A stretch of DNA of 64,000 nucleotides, taken from the NCBI RefSeq assembly GCF_026000435.1, contig NZ_AP026763.1, positions 558,001-622,000 on the forward strand. The letters run 5' to 3'. Position 1 is the stretch's first letter, and each line of letters opens with the position of its first letter. The stretch is from Vibrio sp. STUT-A11. Lineage in GTDB: Bacteria; Pseudomonadota; Gammaproteobacteria; Enterobacterales; Vibrionaceae. Both the position numbers and the translations under genes were made by a program. The notes beneath the pieces were generated by a model. That model did not search any database. It saw only the letters and a list, made by a program, of their open reading frames with translations, and was not told where the DNA came from. Below, piece by piece: positions 47,139 through 57,626 of the stretch.

Positions 47139-49457
47139 ATGTTCAAAAAGTTGTCATTTAGCCCGTTAACTCGCTACTTCGCGCTTTGGCTGAGCTTCTT
47201 TTTGATCACTATGCCTTCAGTCTCCCTGGCTCAGAAAGAGACTTCTGCGTCGCGACCTAAAATCGCGGTGGTTCTCGCTGGTGGTGGTGCAAAAGGTGCC
47301 GCCCATATAGGCGTGTTGAAAGCACTGGAAGAGATGCACATTCCGGTCGATATCATAACCGGAACGAGCATGGGCGCGTACGTTGGCGGCTTGTATGCGA
47401 CTGGTATGAGCGCGGATGAGATTGAGAGCTTTATTTACACAGTGGACTGGAACGGCGGTTATCGAGATCGCGTAGACCGAAGCCAGCGTCGAGTTCGCGA
47501 TAAAGAGTATGAGGACCGTTACCAGATTTACACCGATCTTGGGCTACGCTTGACCGAAGTAAGAGCACCAACCGGTGTGGTGCAAGGACAAAACATGCTG
47601 CGTATCCTGCGTGAAAGCACCGGTAATTTGGGGCGTTTTGATTCCTTTGATGAACTCGCCATTCCGTATCGCTCTGTCGCAACGGATATCTTAGACCTTG
47701 AAGAAGTCGTCATTGGTAATGGCTACTTGGTGGATGCGATGATGGCCAGTATGTCTGTGCCAGGCGCGCTCCCGCCATATGAGTTAAATGGTCACATGCT
47801 GGTGGATGGCGGCGTAGTAAATAACATGCCGGTTGATGTGGCTCGTGCAATGGGTGCAGATGTGGTGATTGCCGTAGATATCAGCACTGATTACAAAACC
47901 AAAGAAGACTTTACCGGGTTGTTTACTGTCGCCGATCAGCTTTCCAATTACCTTGTCCGCCGCAGCACTCAGGGGCAGGTGGAAGCGCTTCATGAACAAG
48001 ATATCTATATTCGTCCCAATGTTGGCCAAATGGAAACCGTTGAGTTTGATAAGATGCCATCGGCGTTTCAGTCAGGGTATGAAATCACTCAAACGATGGC
48101 TTCGAAATTAGAAGGTTTGAGTTTATCCAGTGCGGATTACCAAGGTTACATTGAACATAAACAAGAAGTCCGTAAAGGCTTGGTTTATGGTGATGATCGT
48201 GTTGTTGATGACGTCGTGATCATCAATAACACTCACTACAGTGATGTACTGTTGACCAACCGTCTGCATTTGGAGACAGGGCGAAAAATCTCCACGCAAG
48301 AAATAGAAAAAGCGGTTGAAAACCTCTACGCGCTTGATCGCTTTGAACTGATTACTTACCACTTTGAAGAAGAAAATGGCTCCTCGCGATTAGTTTTTAC
48401 CGTCAACGAAAAGTCATGGGGCCCGAATTACCTCAACTTTCGATTTTTCCTTGAAGATGATTTTGACACTGACAGCCAATATGGCATTGGCTTGTCGACC
48501 AATTTCACCAACCTAAACTCACATGGAGCAGAACTGGCATTTAATGTCGAAATGGGTACGGATAAGCTGATTGAAGCTGAACTGTACTCGCCAGTCATGT
48601 CCAGCCAGCAGCTTTTCGTTTCCGGACGCCTGGCCTACAGTAACGAAAGTAGAAACTTACCGCTGAGTGACTTCCAGAACCCAGATATTAGTGCCGTCGA
48701 TGATTTCCTACCTGTGTCGTACAGCGATTTTACATCAGAGCTTTCTATTGGCCTTCAACCCACGTTATGGCAAGAATTACGGATGGGAGCCCGATACTCA
48801 ACAGGCAGCATTGAGCTTTCTACATTGGCATCGGCGGGTAATCTGGATTTTGACCGGCTCGGCGTATTTGCGAGTTATCGTTTAGACACGCTTGATGACT
48901 TTGCTTTCCCTACTCGTGGTTTATTGGTTGATTTGGAGTATTTGGTTTCTCATGACAAAAGCCCGGAAGGTGATAACTTCTTGGAATCCGAGTCATCAGT
49001 CGAGGATACAGTGTATGAAATTTCTGCCCGATTTAAAGGTGCAGTAAGTCATCAGCGTCATACTTTAGTCGGACATGCCGAGTACAGTTTTGTAGAGAGC
49101 AAAAACTCAACCATACCACTCGATCCGAGAGAGCTCGGCGGCTTTTTAAACCTTTCGGGGATTCCGAGAAACAGCCTGATTGGTCAGGATTTATTCTTTA
49201 GCAGTCTGGTCTACCGCTATAAATGGTTCGATAATGACTTCGGATTGTTCGAAGCTCCGGTATATATAGGGGCTTCCGTAGAGTATGGCGGAGTATGGTC
49301 GGATAATGACCTCAATTTAAATGAAGCGCCACTGTATAATGCCGGCTCGGTATTTTTTGGTGTCGATTCCCCAATCGGGCCTATAATGTTGTCTTACGGT
49401 CGTACAGAGCAGAACTTGGAGGCTGTGTACTTAATCGTAGGAACCTCGTTTAATTAA
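47139..49457 (+). CDS. Patatin-like phospholipase with POTRA-like domain and outer-membrane barrel
   Basis: This predicted outer-membrane protein resembles PlpD-type (type Vd) proteins. A signal peptide covers about residues 1-32 (ending SLAQ). The patatin domain (about 40-240) has the oxyanion loop GGGAKGAAHIGVL, the nucleophile serine in GTSMGAY and the catalytic aspartate in VDGGVVNN. A POTRA-like segment (about 335-400) and a BamA/Omp85-type 16-strand barrel follow to the end. ATG 47139 with AAAGG upstream is preferred over 47100. The substrate and whether the patatin part is surface exposed are unknown. Confidence 0.9.
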   Translation: MFKKLSFSPLTRYFALWLSFFLITMPSVSLAQKETSASRPKIAVVLAGGGAKGAAHIGVLKALEEMHIPVDIITGTSMGAYVGGLYATGMSADEIESFIYTVDWNGGYRDRVDRSQRRVRDKEYEDRYQIYTDLGLRLTEVRAPTGVVQGQNMLRILRESTGNLGRFDSFDELAIPYRSVATDILDLEEVVIGNGYLVDAMMASMSVPGALPPYELNGHMLVDGGVVNNMPVDVARAMGADVVIAVDISTDYKTKEDFTGLFTVADQLSNYLVRRSTQGQVEALHEQDIYIRPNVGQMETVEFDKMPSAFQSGYEITQTMASKLEGLSLSSADYQGYIEHKQEVRKGLVYGDDRVVDDVVIINNTHYSDVLLTNRLHLETGRKISTQEIEKAVENLYALDRFELITYHFEEENGSSRLVFTVNEKSWGPNYLNFRFFLEDDFDTDSQYGIGLSTNFTNLNSHGAELAFNVEMGTDKLIEAELYSPVMSSQQLFVSGRLAYSNESRNLPLSDFQNPDISAVDDFLPVSYSDFTSELSIGLQPTLWQELRMGARYSTGSIELSTLASAGNLDFDRLGVFASYRLDTLDDFAFPTRGLLVDLEYLVSHDKSPEGDNFLESESSVEDTVYEISARFKGAVSHQRHTLVGHAEYSFVESKNSTIPLDPRELGGFLNLSGIPRNSLIGQDLFFSSLVYRYKWFDNDFGLFEAPVYIGASVEYGGVWSDNDLNLNEAPLYNAGSVFFGVDSPIGPIMLSYGRTEQNLEAVYLIVGTSFN

Positions 49458-49708
49458 TTGCTAAAAAAAGGCATAGCCTCAGCATATTTGCTCAAAATTA
49501 GCAGAACTTTAGTCGTAAGTTGCTATGTTGGTCAAAATGATGAGATTTTAATTGAAGGTTAAATTTGCTATTATTTGGCCCACAGTTTGGCCTCTACGGC
49601 GCTGTTTCTCAATCATAATTGAATGAAAACAAGGGCAATGGAGAGCCAAGTTTCCAAGGATGTTCACTCCTTTACTTTAAAAATAGTAATAATAGAGGAG
49701 GAACCGCA

Positions 49709-49732
49709 ATGAGAGGAAAAAGTCGTGCTTGA
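49709..49732 (+). CDS. Seven-codon upstream frame overlapping the acnB start
   Basis: A strong ribosome site GAGGAGG (49696-49702) precedes ATG, which opens MRGKSRA and stops at TGA 49730-49732, five bases beyond the acnB GTG. This layout could couple or limit acnB translation. No protein evidence is possible from sequence; the alternative is that GAGAGGAAAA alone serves acnB and the tiny frame is chance. Confidence 0.35.
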   Translation: MRGKSRA

Positions 49733-52322
49733 AGCCTACCGTAAACACGTCGAAGAGCGTGCTGCCGAAGGAGTTGTACCTAAACCACTAGACGCTGAGC
49801 AAGTTGCTGGCCTTGTGGAACTTCTTAAAAATCCCCCTCAAGGTGAAGAAGCGTTCCTTCTTGACCTGCTAGAGAACCGAATTCCACCAGGTGTTGATGA
49901 AGCCGCTTATGTTAAAGCTGGTTTTCTGACTGCAGTAGCAAAAGGTGAAGTTTCTTCTCCGTTAGTTAGCCGTGAAAAAGCGGCGCAGTTGCTAGGTACT
50001 ATGCAAGGTGGTTACAACATCGAGCCTCTAGTAGACCTACTGGACGACGATGCTCTAGCGTCAATTTCAGCAAAAGCGCTATCTCATACACTGCTTATGT
50101 TTGATGCTTTCTACGATGTGGAAGAGAAAGCAAAAGCAGGCAACGCGCATGCACAACAAGTTCTACAATCTTGGGCTGACGCGGAATGGTTCCAGTCTAA
50201 GCCTCAGCTACAAGAAAAAATCACTCTGACTGTATTCAAGGTTACTGGTGAAACTAACACCGATGACTTGTCTCCAGCACCAGACGCTTGGTCTCGCCCT
50301 GATATCCCAGTTCACGCATTAGCAATGCTGAAGAACGAGCGCGAAGGCATCAACCCAGATCAACCAGGCAGCATCGGTCCGATCAAACAGATCGAAGAAC
50401 TGCAATCTAAGGGCCATCAGCTTGTTTACGTTGGTGACGTAGTAGGTACGGGGTCTTCTCGTAAATCGGCAACTAACTCAGTGCTTTGGTTCATGGGTGA
50501 TGATATCCCTAACGTTCCAAACAAGCGTGCTGGTGGTTATGTTCTAGGTGGCAAAATTGCACCTATCTTCTTCAACACCATGGAAGATGCAGGCGCACTA
50601 CCAATCGAAGTTGACGTATCTAAACTGAACATGGGCGACGTTATCGACGTTTACCCATTTGAAGGTAAAGTTTGTAGCCACGAAACTGGCGAAACATTGG
50701 CTGAGTTTAAGCTAAAAACAGACGTTCTTATCGACGAAGTACGTGCTGGCGGTCGTATCCCACTGATCATCGGTCGTGGTCTGACTGACAAAGCGCGTCA
50801 ATCTCTAGGTCTAGAGCCTGCAGATTTCTTCCGTAAGCCTGGTGATGTTGCTGATTCAGGCAAAGGTTACTCACTTGCACAGAAGATGGTTGGTAAGGCG
50901 TGTGGCGTAGAAGGTGTTCGTCCGGGCACTTACTGTGAGCCTAAGATGACGACGGTTGGTTCTCAGGATACAACAGGTCCTATGACGCGTGACGAGCTTA
51001 AAGACCTTGCGTGTCTCGGCTTCTCTGCAGACCTAGTAATGCAGTCTTTCTGTCACACATCGGCGTACCCTAAACCAGTTGACGTAAACACACACCACAC
51101 ACTTCCTGACTTCATCATGAACCGTGGCGGTGTATCTCTACGTCCGGGTGACGGCGTTATCCACTCATGGCTAAACCGTATGCTTCTGCCTGATACAGTA
51201 GGTACAGGTGGTGACTCGCATACTCGTTTCCCACTAGGTATCTCATTCCCAGCAGGTTCTGGTCTGGTTGCATTCGCAGCAGCAACAGGCGTTATGCCTC
51301 TGGACATGCCAGAGTCAATCTTGGTTCGTTTTAAAGGTGAAATGCAACCAGGTATTACGCTACGTGACCTCGTTCATGCAATCCCTTTGTACGGCATCAA
51401 GCAAGGTCTGTTGACGGTTGAGAAAGCAGGTAAAATCAACGAATTCTCTGGCCGTGTTCTAGAAATCGAAGGTGTTGAGCATCTAACGGTTGAGCAAGCG
51501 TTTGAACTTTCAGATGCGTCAGCAGAGCGTTCAGCTGCAGGTTGTACCGTTAAGCTGTCTCAAGAGTCAATCGAAGAGTACCTGAACTCGAACATCACGA
51601 TGCTTAAGTGGATGATCTCGGAAGGTTACGGCGATCGTCGTACTATCGAGCGTCGTATCACTGCGATGCAAGAGTGGTTGGATAACCCAGAGCTGATGGA
51701 AGCGGATGCGGATGCGGAATACGCGCACGTAATCGAGATCGATCTAGCGGAAATCAACGAGCCAATCCTATGTGCTCCAAACGATCCTGATGATGCTCGT
51801 CTACTCTCTGACGTTCAAGGTACACAAATCGATGAAGTCTTCATCGGTTCATGTATGACTAACATCGGTCACTTCCGCGCTGCAGGTAAACTGCTTGAGC
51901 AATGGGGTGGTCAGCTAGATACGCGTCTATGGGTGGCTCCGCCAACTAAGATGGACCGCGATCAGCTAACGGAAGAAGGTTACTACGGTATCTATGGCCG
52001 TGCTGGTGTTCGTATCGAAACTCCAGGATGTTCACTATGTATGGGTAACCAGGCGCGCGTAGCAGACAAAGCAACAGTTATGTCTACTTCAACGCGTAAC
52101 TTCCCGAACCGTCTGGGTACAGGCGCGAATGTTTACCTATCTTCTGCAGAGCTTGCGGCAGTAGGTGCAATTTTAGGTCGTATTCCAACCAAGGAAGAGT
52201 ATCTGGAGTACGCGGCGAAGATCAACGCGACAGCCGCTGATACCTACCGTTACCTGAACTTCCATAAGATGGATCAGTACACTAAGAAAGCGGATACGGT
52301 TATCTTCCAAGAGCCGGCATAA
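49725..52322 (+). CDS. acnB: Aconitate hydratase B
   Basis: AcnB isomerises citrate to isocitrate in the TCA cycle and can bind RNA when its iron-sulfur cluster is lost. The AcnB-type N-terminal HEAT-like domain ([20 protein letters not shown]) comes first, then the swivel domain (about 165-385), then the catalytic domain. The [4Fe-4S] ligands lie in [18 protein letters not shown] and [11 protein letters not shown]. The start is GTG 49725. The length of 865 equals the E. coli enzyme. The 267-bp gap upstream shows no other gene than the seven-codon frame. Confidence 0.98.
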   Translation: MLEAYRKHVEERAAEGVVPKPLDAEQVAGLVELLKNPPQGEEAFLLDLLENRIPPGVDEAAYVKAGFLTAVAKGEVSSPLVSREKAAQLLGTMQGGYNIEPLVDLLDDDALASISAKALSHTLLMFDAFYDVEEKAKAGNAHAQQVLQSWADAEWFQSKPQLQEKITLTVFKVTGETNTDDLSPAPDAWSRPDIPVHALAMLKNEREGINPDQPGSIGPIKQIEELQSKGHQLVYVGDVVGTGSSRKSATNSVLWFMGDDIPNVPNKRAGGYVLGGKIAPIFFNTMEDAGALPIEVDVSKLNMGDVIDVYPFEGKVCSHETGETLAEFKLKTDVLIDEVRAGGRIPLIIGRGLTDKARQSLGLEPADFFRKPGDVADSGKGYSLAQKMVGKACGVEGVRPGTYCEPKMTTVGSQDTTGPMTRDELKDLACLGFSADLVMQSFCHTSAYPKPVDVNTHHTLPDFIMNRGGVSLRPGDGVIHSWLNRMLLPDTVGTGGDSHTRFPLGISFPAGSGLVAFAAATGVMPLDMPESILVRFKGEMQPGITLRDLVHAIPLYGIKQGLLTVEKAGKINEFSGRVLEIEGVEHLTVEQAFELSDASAERSAAGCTVKLSQESIEEYLNSNITMLKWMISEGYGDRRTIERRITAMQEWLDNPELMEADADAEYAHVIEIDLAEINEPILCAPNDPDDARLLSDVQGTQIDEVFIGSCMTNIGHFRAAGKLLEQWGGQLDTRLWVAPPTKMDRDQLTEEGYYGIYGRAGVRIETPGCSLCMGNQARVADKATVMSTSTRNFPNRLGTGANVYLSSAELAAVGAILGRIPTKEEYLEYAAKINATAADTYRYLNFHKMDQYTKKADTVIFQEPA

Positions 52323-52346
52323 GTACAGCAGCGAAATGCACCAATA

Positions 52347-52378
52347 ATAAGCACCTCGAAAGAGGTGCTTTTTTTATG
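52347..52378 (+). terminator. Rho-independent terminator after acnB
   Basis: AAGCACCTC and GAGGTGCTT pair around a GAAA tetraloop and run into seven T. Confidence 0.93.
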
Positions 52379-52486
52379 TCTAATCTATGTGTTGCGGCGC
52401 GTTGAAGTTTGGTTGTGCAAGTCATTTGGGGATTCATACCGAATTCGTTATACTCCGCACCAATTTGATACGAAAAGGCAATCTCG

Positions 52487-52855
52487 ATGGAATTTGAATT
52501 CATCCGCAATACTTTGATGGGCGAGTACTACGTAAAATGCAGCATGGGGCATGAGATTGTAGGTCGCTGGCTGCAGGAAGAAATTGGTAAAGATCCCGCC
52601 AAAATCCATCAAGTCGAAGTGTTGGTTGAACAATCTTTTTCTTCACCTTCTCAAGAACATACTTTAACTGGTACTGAAATTAGCGTGATTATTCATGGTG
52701 ATGAGGTATTGGTTCAGGAAAACATCTTGTCACATGGCTATGAACAGGAGCTTGAAAGTGAGTTCGAATTCTATGACAGTGAAAGCACGGCTAGCTGTGG
52801 TCTTGAAGACTTTGTGACACTTATAGAGCAATGGAAAGATTTCTTGAACATTTAA
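52487..52855 (+). CDS. yacL: YacL family protein (UPF0231)
   Basis: This is a 122-residue acidic cytoplasmic protein of unknown function, conserved next to acnB in enterobacteria and vibrios. It opens MEFEFIRNTLMGEYYVKCSMGHE and ends LIEQWKDFLNI, both typical of the family. No catalytic motif is visible. Confidence 0.93.
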   Translation: MEFEFIRNTLMGEYYVKCSMGHEIVGRWLQEEIGKDPAKIHQVEVLVEQSFSSPSQEHTLTGTEISVIIHGDEVLVQENILSHGYEQELESEFEFYDSESTASCGLEDFVTLIEQWKDFLNI

Positions 52856-52902
52856 TGCACAGTTTTGGGTAATCAACCTTAGCTTGCTTTAAATTTGGGA
52901 AG

Positions 52903-52934
52903 AAGGCGCACTATTATGGTGCGCCTTTTTTTGT
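52903..52934 (+). terminator. Terminator after yacL, overlapping an NtrC-like site
   Basis: AAGGCGCAC and GTGCGCCTT pair around a 7-base loop, followed by TTTTTTG. The same bases include an NtrC-type palindrome. Confidence 0.88.
52908..52922. promoter_or_regulatory. NtrC-like enhancer for glnK-amtB
   Basis: GCACTATTATGGTGC fits the core NtrC consensus GCACYnnnnTGGTGC exactly. It lies about 85 bp upstream of the sigma-54-type promoter, a normal enhancer distance. Since the site also forms the yacL terminator stem, chance similarity is possible. Confidence 0.5.
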
Positions 52935-52986
52935 TTATAGCGTCACTAATAGATTATAGTTCTTTTAAATCAGTCACTTAAAAACT

Positions 52987-53383
<397 letters not shown>

Positions 53384-53411
53384 AAGTATTCAAGGGATTG
53401 GAGACACTATT

Positions 53412-54641
53412 ATGGAATTAGCAACAATAGTAACAGAGTTACGTTACGCACTAGACACTTTTTTCTTCCTCATTTCCGGTGCATTGGTCATGTGGATGGC
53501 AGCGGGCTTTGCCATGCTTGAAGCTGGCCTCGTTCGCTCTAAAAACACAACAGAAATTTTGACTAAGAACTTTTGCTTGTACGCGATTGCCTGTACGACT
53601 TACTTAGTCGTTGGTTACAACATCATGTATGTCGATAATGGCGAAGGTGGTTGGTTGCCATCATTAGGCGCTCTTATTGGTTCTCAAGGTGAGGGTGCAG
53701 ACCACTCGCTAGAATCTGACTTTTTCTTCCAGGTAGTATTTGTTGCGACAGCGATGTCTGTTGTATCAGGTGCAGTTGCTGAGCGTATGAAGCTATGGTC
53801 ATTCCTGATCTTCTCTGCAATTCTGACTGCATTTATCTACCCAATGGAAGGTTACTGGACTTGGGGCGGCGGCTTCCTGTCAGCAGCAGGCTTCAGCGAC
53901 TTTGCTGGCTCAGGTATTGTACACATGGCTGGTGCATCAGCAGCTTTAGCGGGTGTTTTGTTACTTGGCGCTCGTAAAGGTAAATACGGCAAGAATGGTG
54001 AAATCCACCCAATCCCAGGTTCAAACATGCCGCTTGCAACACTGGGTACGTTCATTCTATGGTTTGGTTGGTTTGGTTTTAACGGCGGTTCTCAGCTAAT
54101 GCTCTCTGACTTCGAGAACGCAACAGCAGTAGGTCAAATCTTCCTAAACACCAACGCAGCAGCAGCGGCAGGTGCAATTGCAGCACTATTTGTATGTAAG
54201 ACAACGTGGGGCAAAGCTGACCTGACTATGATCCTAAACGGTGCATTGGCTGGTTTGGTAGCTATCACTGCAGATCCGCTTTCACCATCACCACTTTACG
54301 CTGTTGCCATTGGTGCAGTTGCTGGTGTAATCGTAGTATTTAGTATCATCGGCCTAGACAAGCTTAAGATTGATGATCCAGTTGGTGCGATTTCTGTACA
54401 CGGTGTGTGTGGTTTCTTTGGCCTAATGGTCGTTCCTCTAAGCAACGGTGACGCGACATTTGGTGCTCAGCTTCTAGGTGCGGCAGTTATCTTTGCTTGG
54501 GTATTCGGTGCAAGTCTGGTTGTTTGGGCAATCTTGAAAGCTACTGTTGGCATTCGAGTAAGCGAAGAAGAAGAGATGGAAGGCATGGATATGCACGACT
54601 GTGGTGTAGGCGCTTACCCAGAGTTCGTGACAGCGAAGTAA
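53412..54641 (+). CDS. amtB: Ammonium transporter AmtB
   Basis: AmtB is a trimeric channel that takes up ammonium. The 409-residue protein has about 11 membrane helices. The twin histidines of the pore lie in GIVHMAGASAAL and in ISVHGVCGFFG. ATG 53412 follows GGAGAC; an upstream in-frame ATG at 53358 overlaps glnK and is unlikely. Expression should follow nitrogen limitation through the promoter before glnK. Confidence 0.97.
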   Translation: MELATIVTELRYALDTFFFLISGALVMWMAAGFAMLEAGLVRSKNTTEILTKNFCLYAIACTTYLVVGYNIMYVDNGEGGWLPSLGALIGSQGEGADHSLESDFFFQVVFVATAMSVVSGAVAERMKLWSFLIFSAILTAFIYPMEGYWTWGGGFLSAAGFSDFAGSGIVHMAGASAALAGVLLLGARKGKYGKNGEIHPIPGSNMPLATLGTFILWFGWFGFNGGSQLMLSDFENATAVGQIFLNTNAAAAAGAIAALFVCKTTWGKADLTMILNGALAGLVAITADPLSPSPLYAVAIGAVAGVIVVFSIIGLDKLKIDDPVGAISVHGVCGFFGLMVVPLSNGDATFGAQLLGAAVIFAWVFGASLVVWAILKATVGIRVSEEEEMEGMDMHDCGVGAYPEFVTAK

Positions 54642-54678
54642 AGTTTACCATGTAGCATGTTGTTACACTTCACATAAT

Positions 54679-54709
54679 AAAAACCTGCCACTAATGGCAG
54701 GTTTTTTTG
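54679..54709 (+). terminator. Rho-independent terminator after amtB
   Basis: AAAACCTGCC and GGCAGGTTTT pair around ACTAAT and are followed by further T. Confidence 0.92.
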
Positions 54710-54752
54710 TATCGGTCATTGTTTTACTATTGAAGATAAATATAATAACGCA

Positions 54753-54775
54753 ACTGATAAACGTTATCATTGAGA
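54753..54775. promoter_or_regulatory. Fur-like box before fbpA
   Basis: TGATAAACGTTATCA is a perfect 6-3-6 palindrome resembling the Fur consensus (GATAATGATAATCATTATC). It lies about 27 bp before the start of an iron transporter gene, so iron repression is expected. Confidence 0.55.
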
Positions 54776-54795
54776 ATACTCTAAAGGATTGATCC

Positions 54796-55809
54796 ATGAA
54801 AAAAGTGCTAACTCTTTCTGCTTTAGCTTGTGTGACACTTGCTCCAACAGCAATGGCTGCTGAAGAAGTGAACGTGTATTCATACCGTCAGCCATTCTTG
54901 GTTGAACCTATGTTTAACGAGTTTACCAAAGAGACCGGTATCAAAGTAAATGTGAAGTTTGCTAAGACGGGTCTGGCAGAAAAGCTGGTTCAAGAAGGCG
55001 AATACAGTCCTGCTGATGTTCTTCTAACTGTTGATATCAGTCGTTTAGCAGAGTTAACGAAAAAAGGCGTGGTTCAGCCAGTAGATAGCCCAGTTCTAGA
55101 GAAAAATATCCCAGCGCAGTACCAGGATACAGCAAATGAGTGGTTTGCTCTGACGACCCGTACTCGTAGCGTATATTCCTCTCGTGACCGTGTAGGCAAA
55201 CTAGGTGAAGACTTCACTTACGCTGACCTGGCTAAACCTGAGTTTAAGGGTAAGATCTGTACTCGTAGTGGTAAGCACCCATACAACGTATCTCTTGTTT
55301 CTTCTATGATCGCTCATCAAGGTGAAGCGGCAACAAAAGAATGGCTAGAAGGCGTTAAAGCTAACCTTGCCCGTAAGCCTCAAGGCAATGACCGTGCTCA
55401 GGTTAAAGCGATCAAAGAAGGTCTATGTGACGTTTCTCTTGGTAACAGCTACTACCTAGGTAAGATGGTTAATGACAAAGAGCAGAAAGCTTGGGCTGAT
55501 GCGGTATACATTAACTTCCCTAATCAAGAAACAACAGGTACTCACGTAAACATCTCTGGCATGGCGATGGCGAAATATTCGCCAAACAAAGCGAATGCAC
55601 TTAAGCTGATGGAATTTTTAGCTGGTGATACTGCACAAAGCATGTACGCAGAAGTGAACTTTGAATACCCAGTGAAAGCTGACGTTAAGCCTTCTGAGCT
55701 AGTAGCATCTTGGGGTGAATTTAAAGCAGATACTCTTTCTCTAGATGAGATTGCTGATCACCACGAAGCTGCTATCAAGCTACTAGACGAAGTTAAGTTC
55801 GATCTTTAA
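54796..55809 (+). CDS. fbpA: Fe(3+) ABC transporter periplasmic binding protein
   Basis: FbpA (FutA-like) binds ferric iron in the periplasm and delivers it to the inner-membrane permease. A Sec signal peptide ends at MAA/EEVNVYS (about residue 22). The iron-binding tyrosine pair is in SLGNSYYLGKM, and early residues VYSYRQP match the family. The length of 337 is normal. The order fbpA-fbpB-fbpC corresponds to the V. cholerae FbpABC locus, which also lies beside the chitobiose genes. Confidence 0.95.
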   Translation: MKKVLTLSALACVTLAPTAMAAEEVNVYSYRQPFLVEPMFNEFTKETGIKVNVKFAKTGLAEKLVQEGEYSPADVLLTVDISRLAELTKKGVVQPVDSPVLEKNIPAQYQDTANEWFALTTRTRSVYSSRDRVGKLGEDFTYADLAKPEFKGKICTRSGKHPYNVSLVSSMIAHQGEAATKEWLEGVKANLARKPQGNDRAQVKAIKEGLCDVSLGNSYYLGKMVNDKEQKAWADAVYINFPNQETTGTHVNISGMAMAKYSPNKANALKLMEFLAGDTAQSMYAEVNFEYPVKADVKPSELVASWGEFKADTLSLDEIADHHEAAIKLLDEVKFDL

Positions 55810-55864
55810 TCGTTCGCTTGATATCAATCGGTGAGAAGTTGAACCACCGATGATAAATTTACAG

Positions 55865-55908
55865 CCTCAAGTCGCTCTTTTATCAGGGCTACTTGAGGTT
55901 GTTTGTTT
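55865..55908 (+). terminator. Hairpin between fbpA and fbpB
   Basis: CCTCAAGT and ACTTGAGG pair across an 18-base loop and are followed by TTGTTTGTTT. It probably gives partial termination, leaving more binding-protein than permease messenger, a common pattern in ABC importer operons. Confidence 0.6.
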
Positions 55909-56000
55909 ATAAGGGTATAACTAGCCCTAATTAATTAAAAGGATATGAGATGTATTTGCAGGTGCATTTATCTCTCACTCAGCCTGGCTGTAATTAGGCA

Positions 56001-57626
56001 ATGAAAGAAAAGAATTATATATGGAAAACCAGTAGCGGAGCGTTGGCTTTGCTACTGGTTTTACCGATCTTAGCGATCTTCTACACCGCCGTTGGTGATA
56101 CGGATGAGCTGTTTGCGCACCTTATGGCGACAGTCATGCCTACCTATATCTATAACACTATTACGCTAACCATAGGTGTGATGGTGTTGTCTCTCGTCTT
56201 TGGCATTCCGAGTGCCTGGTTTATGGCGATGTGTAAGCTGCCTACCGAAAAATGGTTGCAGTGGGCACTGGTTTTACCGTTAGCGATGCCGGGATACATC
56301 ATCGGGTATATTTTTACCGATTGGTTTGATTTTGCCGGTCCGATACAAATCTTTTTACGTGATTTAACTGGGTGGGGCCCCAAAGAGTACTGGTTCCCGG
56401 ATATTCGTACTTTGCCCGGAGCAACGTTTGTGCTGGCCCTTGTTTTGTATCCATACATCTATCTGCTCTGTCGAGCTGCATTCATGGAACAAAACGTGTC
56501 ACTGTTGCAAAGTGCGCGTCTTCTTAAGTGCTCACCATGGGAAAGCTTCAGGCGTATTTCTCTTCCTCTGGCTCGTCCTTCAATGGCTGTTGGCTTATCT
56601 CTGGTTGCGATGGAGACCATCGGCGACTTTGGCACCGTCAGCTACTTTGCCGTTAATACGTTAACAACCGCGGTATACGATACTTGGCTTGGATACTCTA
56701 ATCTTAATGCTGCGGCCAAAATTTCCGCCATCATGCTAGTGATCGTCGTGCTGCTATTAAGTACAGAGCGTTACAGCCGAAGAAAGCAGAAACTATTCCA
56801 AAGCCAGTTCAATAGCCACGAAGATTTCCGTTATGAATTGACGGGCTGGAAAAAATGGGCAGCACTGATTTGGTGTTGGGGACTGGTTTTAATCGCATTT
56901 ATCCTGCCGCTAATGCAGTTGGTTGACTATTCAATTACTTACTTCGAGCAAAGTTGGACGCCACAATTCCGTGAATATGCCTGGAATAGTCTGGTTGTAT
57001 CGGTTATCGCGGCCATCATTGGTGTCGCTGTTGCACTGGTGGTGAATTTTACTTACCGAGTCAATAGCAAGAGAACAACGCTTGCATTTATGCGCTTATC
57101 CTCAATGGGCTATGCCGTGCCCGGAACCGTATTGGCGATTGGTGTCATGGTCGCGGTTTTATTTATGGATCACCGAGTCAATGATGTCGCAAAAGTGATG
57201 GAGTGGGGCAGACCTGGACTGATTTTCTCAGGCTCTATGTTCGCGTTGATATTTGCTATGGTTGTGCGTTTCTCTGCTGTGGCAATTGGTAGTATCGAGA
57301 GCAACTTAAACAAAATCTCCCCTTCCTTGGACATGGCTTCACGTACCATGGGGTGTACACCAAATACCATGCTGTGGCGTGTGCACCTACCACTGGTCAA
57401 GCGTGGCGCGCTTATCGCAGCTCTGTTGGTTTTTATCGAATCAATGAAAGAGCTCAATGCGGCGCTTCTTCTGCGTCCGTTTAATTTTGAAACACTGGCA
57501 ACGTACGTTTATAACTTTGCTTCCGATGAGCATCTAGAGTTGGCTGCTTTACCGGCTGTGTTATTGGTTTTTGTTGGGTTGATCCCACTTGTTGTCGTTA
57601 ACCGTTCACTGGAGCAAAATCACTAA
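56001..57626 (+). CDS. fbpB: Fe(3+) ABC transporter permease
   Basis: FbpB is the fused two-module permease of the ferric importer, with about 12 membrane helices over 541 residues. Two binding-protein-dependent transport EAA loops are visible, around ESFRRISLPLARPSMAVGLS (about 177-196) and NTMLWRVHLPLVKRGALIAA (about 455-474). Its stop overlaps the fbpC start by one base (TAATG). Confidence 0.95.
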   Translation: MKEKNYIWKTSSGALALLLVLPILAIFYTAVGDTDELFAHLMATVMPTYIYNTITLTIGVMVLSLVFGIPSAWFMAMCKLPTEKWLQWALVLPLAMPGYIIGYIFTDWFDFAGPIQIFLRDLTGWGPKEYWFPDIRTLPGATFVLALVLYPYIYLLCRAAFMEQNVSLLQSARLLKCSPWESFRRISLPLARPSMAVGLSLVAMETIGDFGTVSYFAVNTLTTAVYDTWLGYSNLNAAAKISAIMLVIVVLLLSTERYSRRKQKLFQSQFNSHEDFRYELTGWKKWAALIWCWGLVLIAFILPLMQLVDYSITYFEQSWTPQFREYAWNSLVVSVIAAIIGVAVALVVNFTYRVNSKRTTLAFMRLSSMGYAVPGTVLAIGVMVAVLFMDHRVNDVAKVMEWGRPGLIFSGSMFALIFAMVVRFSAVAIGSIESNLNKISPSLDMASRTMGCTPNTMLWRVHLPLVKRGALIAALLVFIESMKELNAALLLRPFNFETLATYVYNFASDEHLELAALPAVLLVFVGLIPLVVVNRSLEQNH

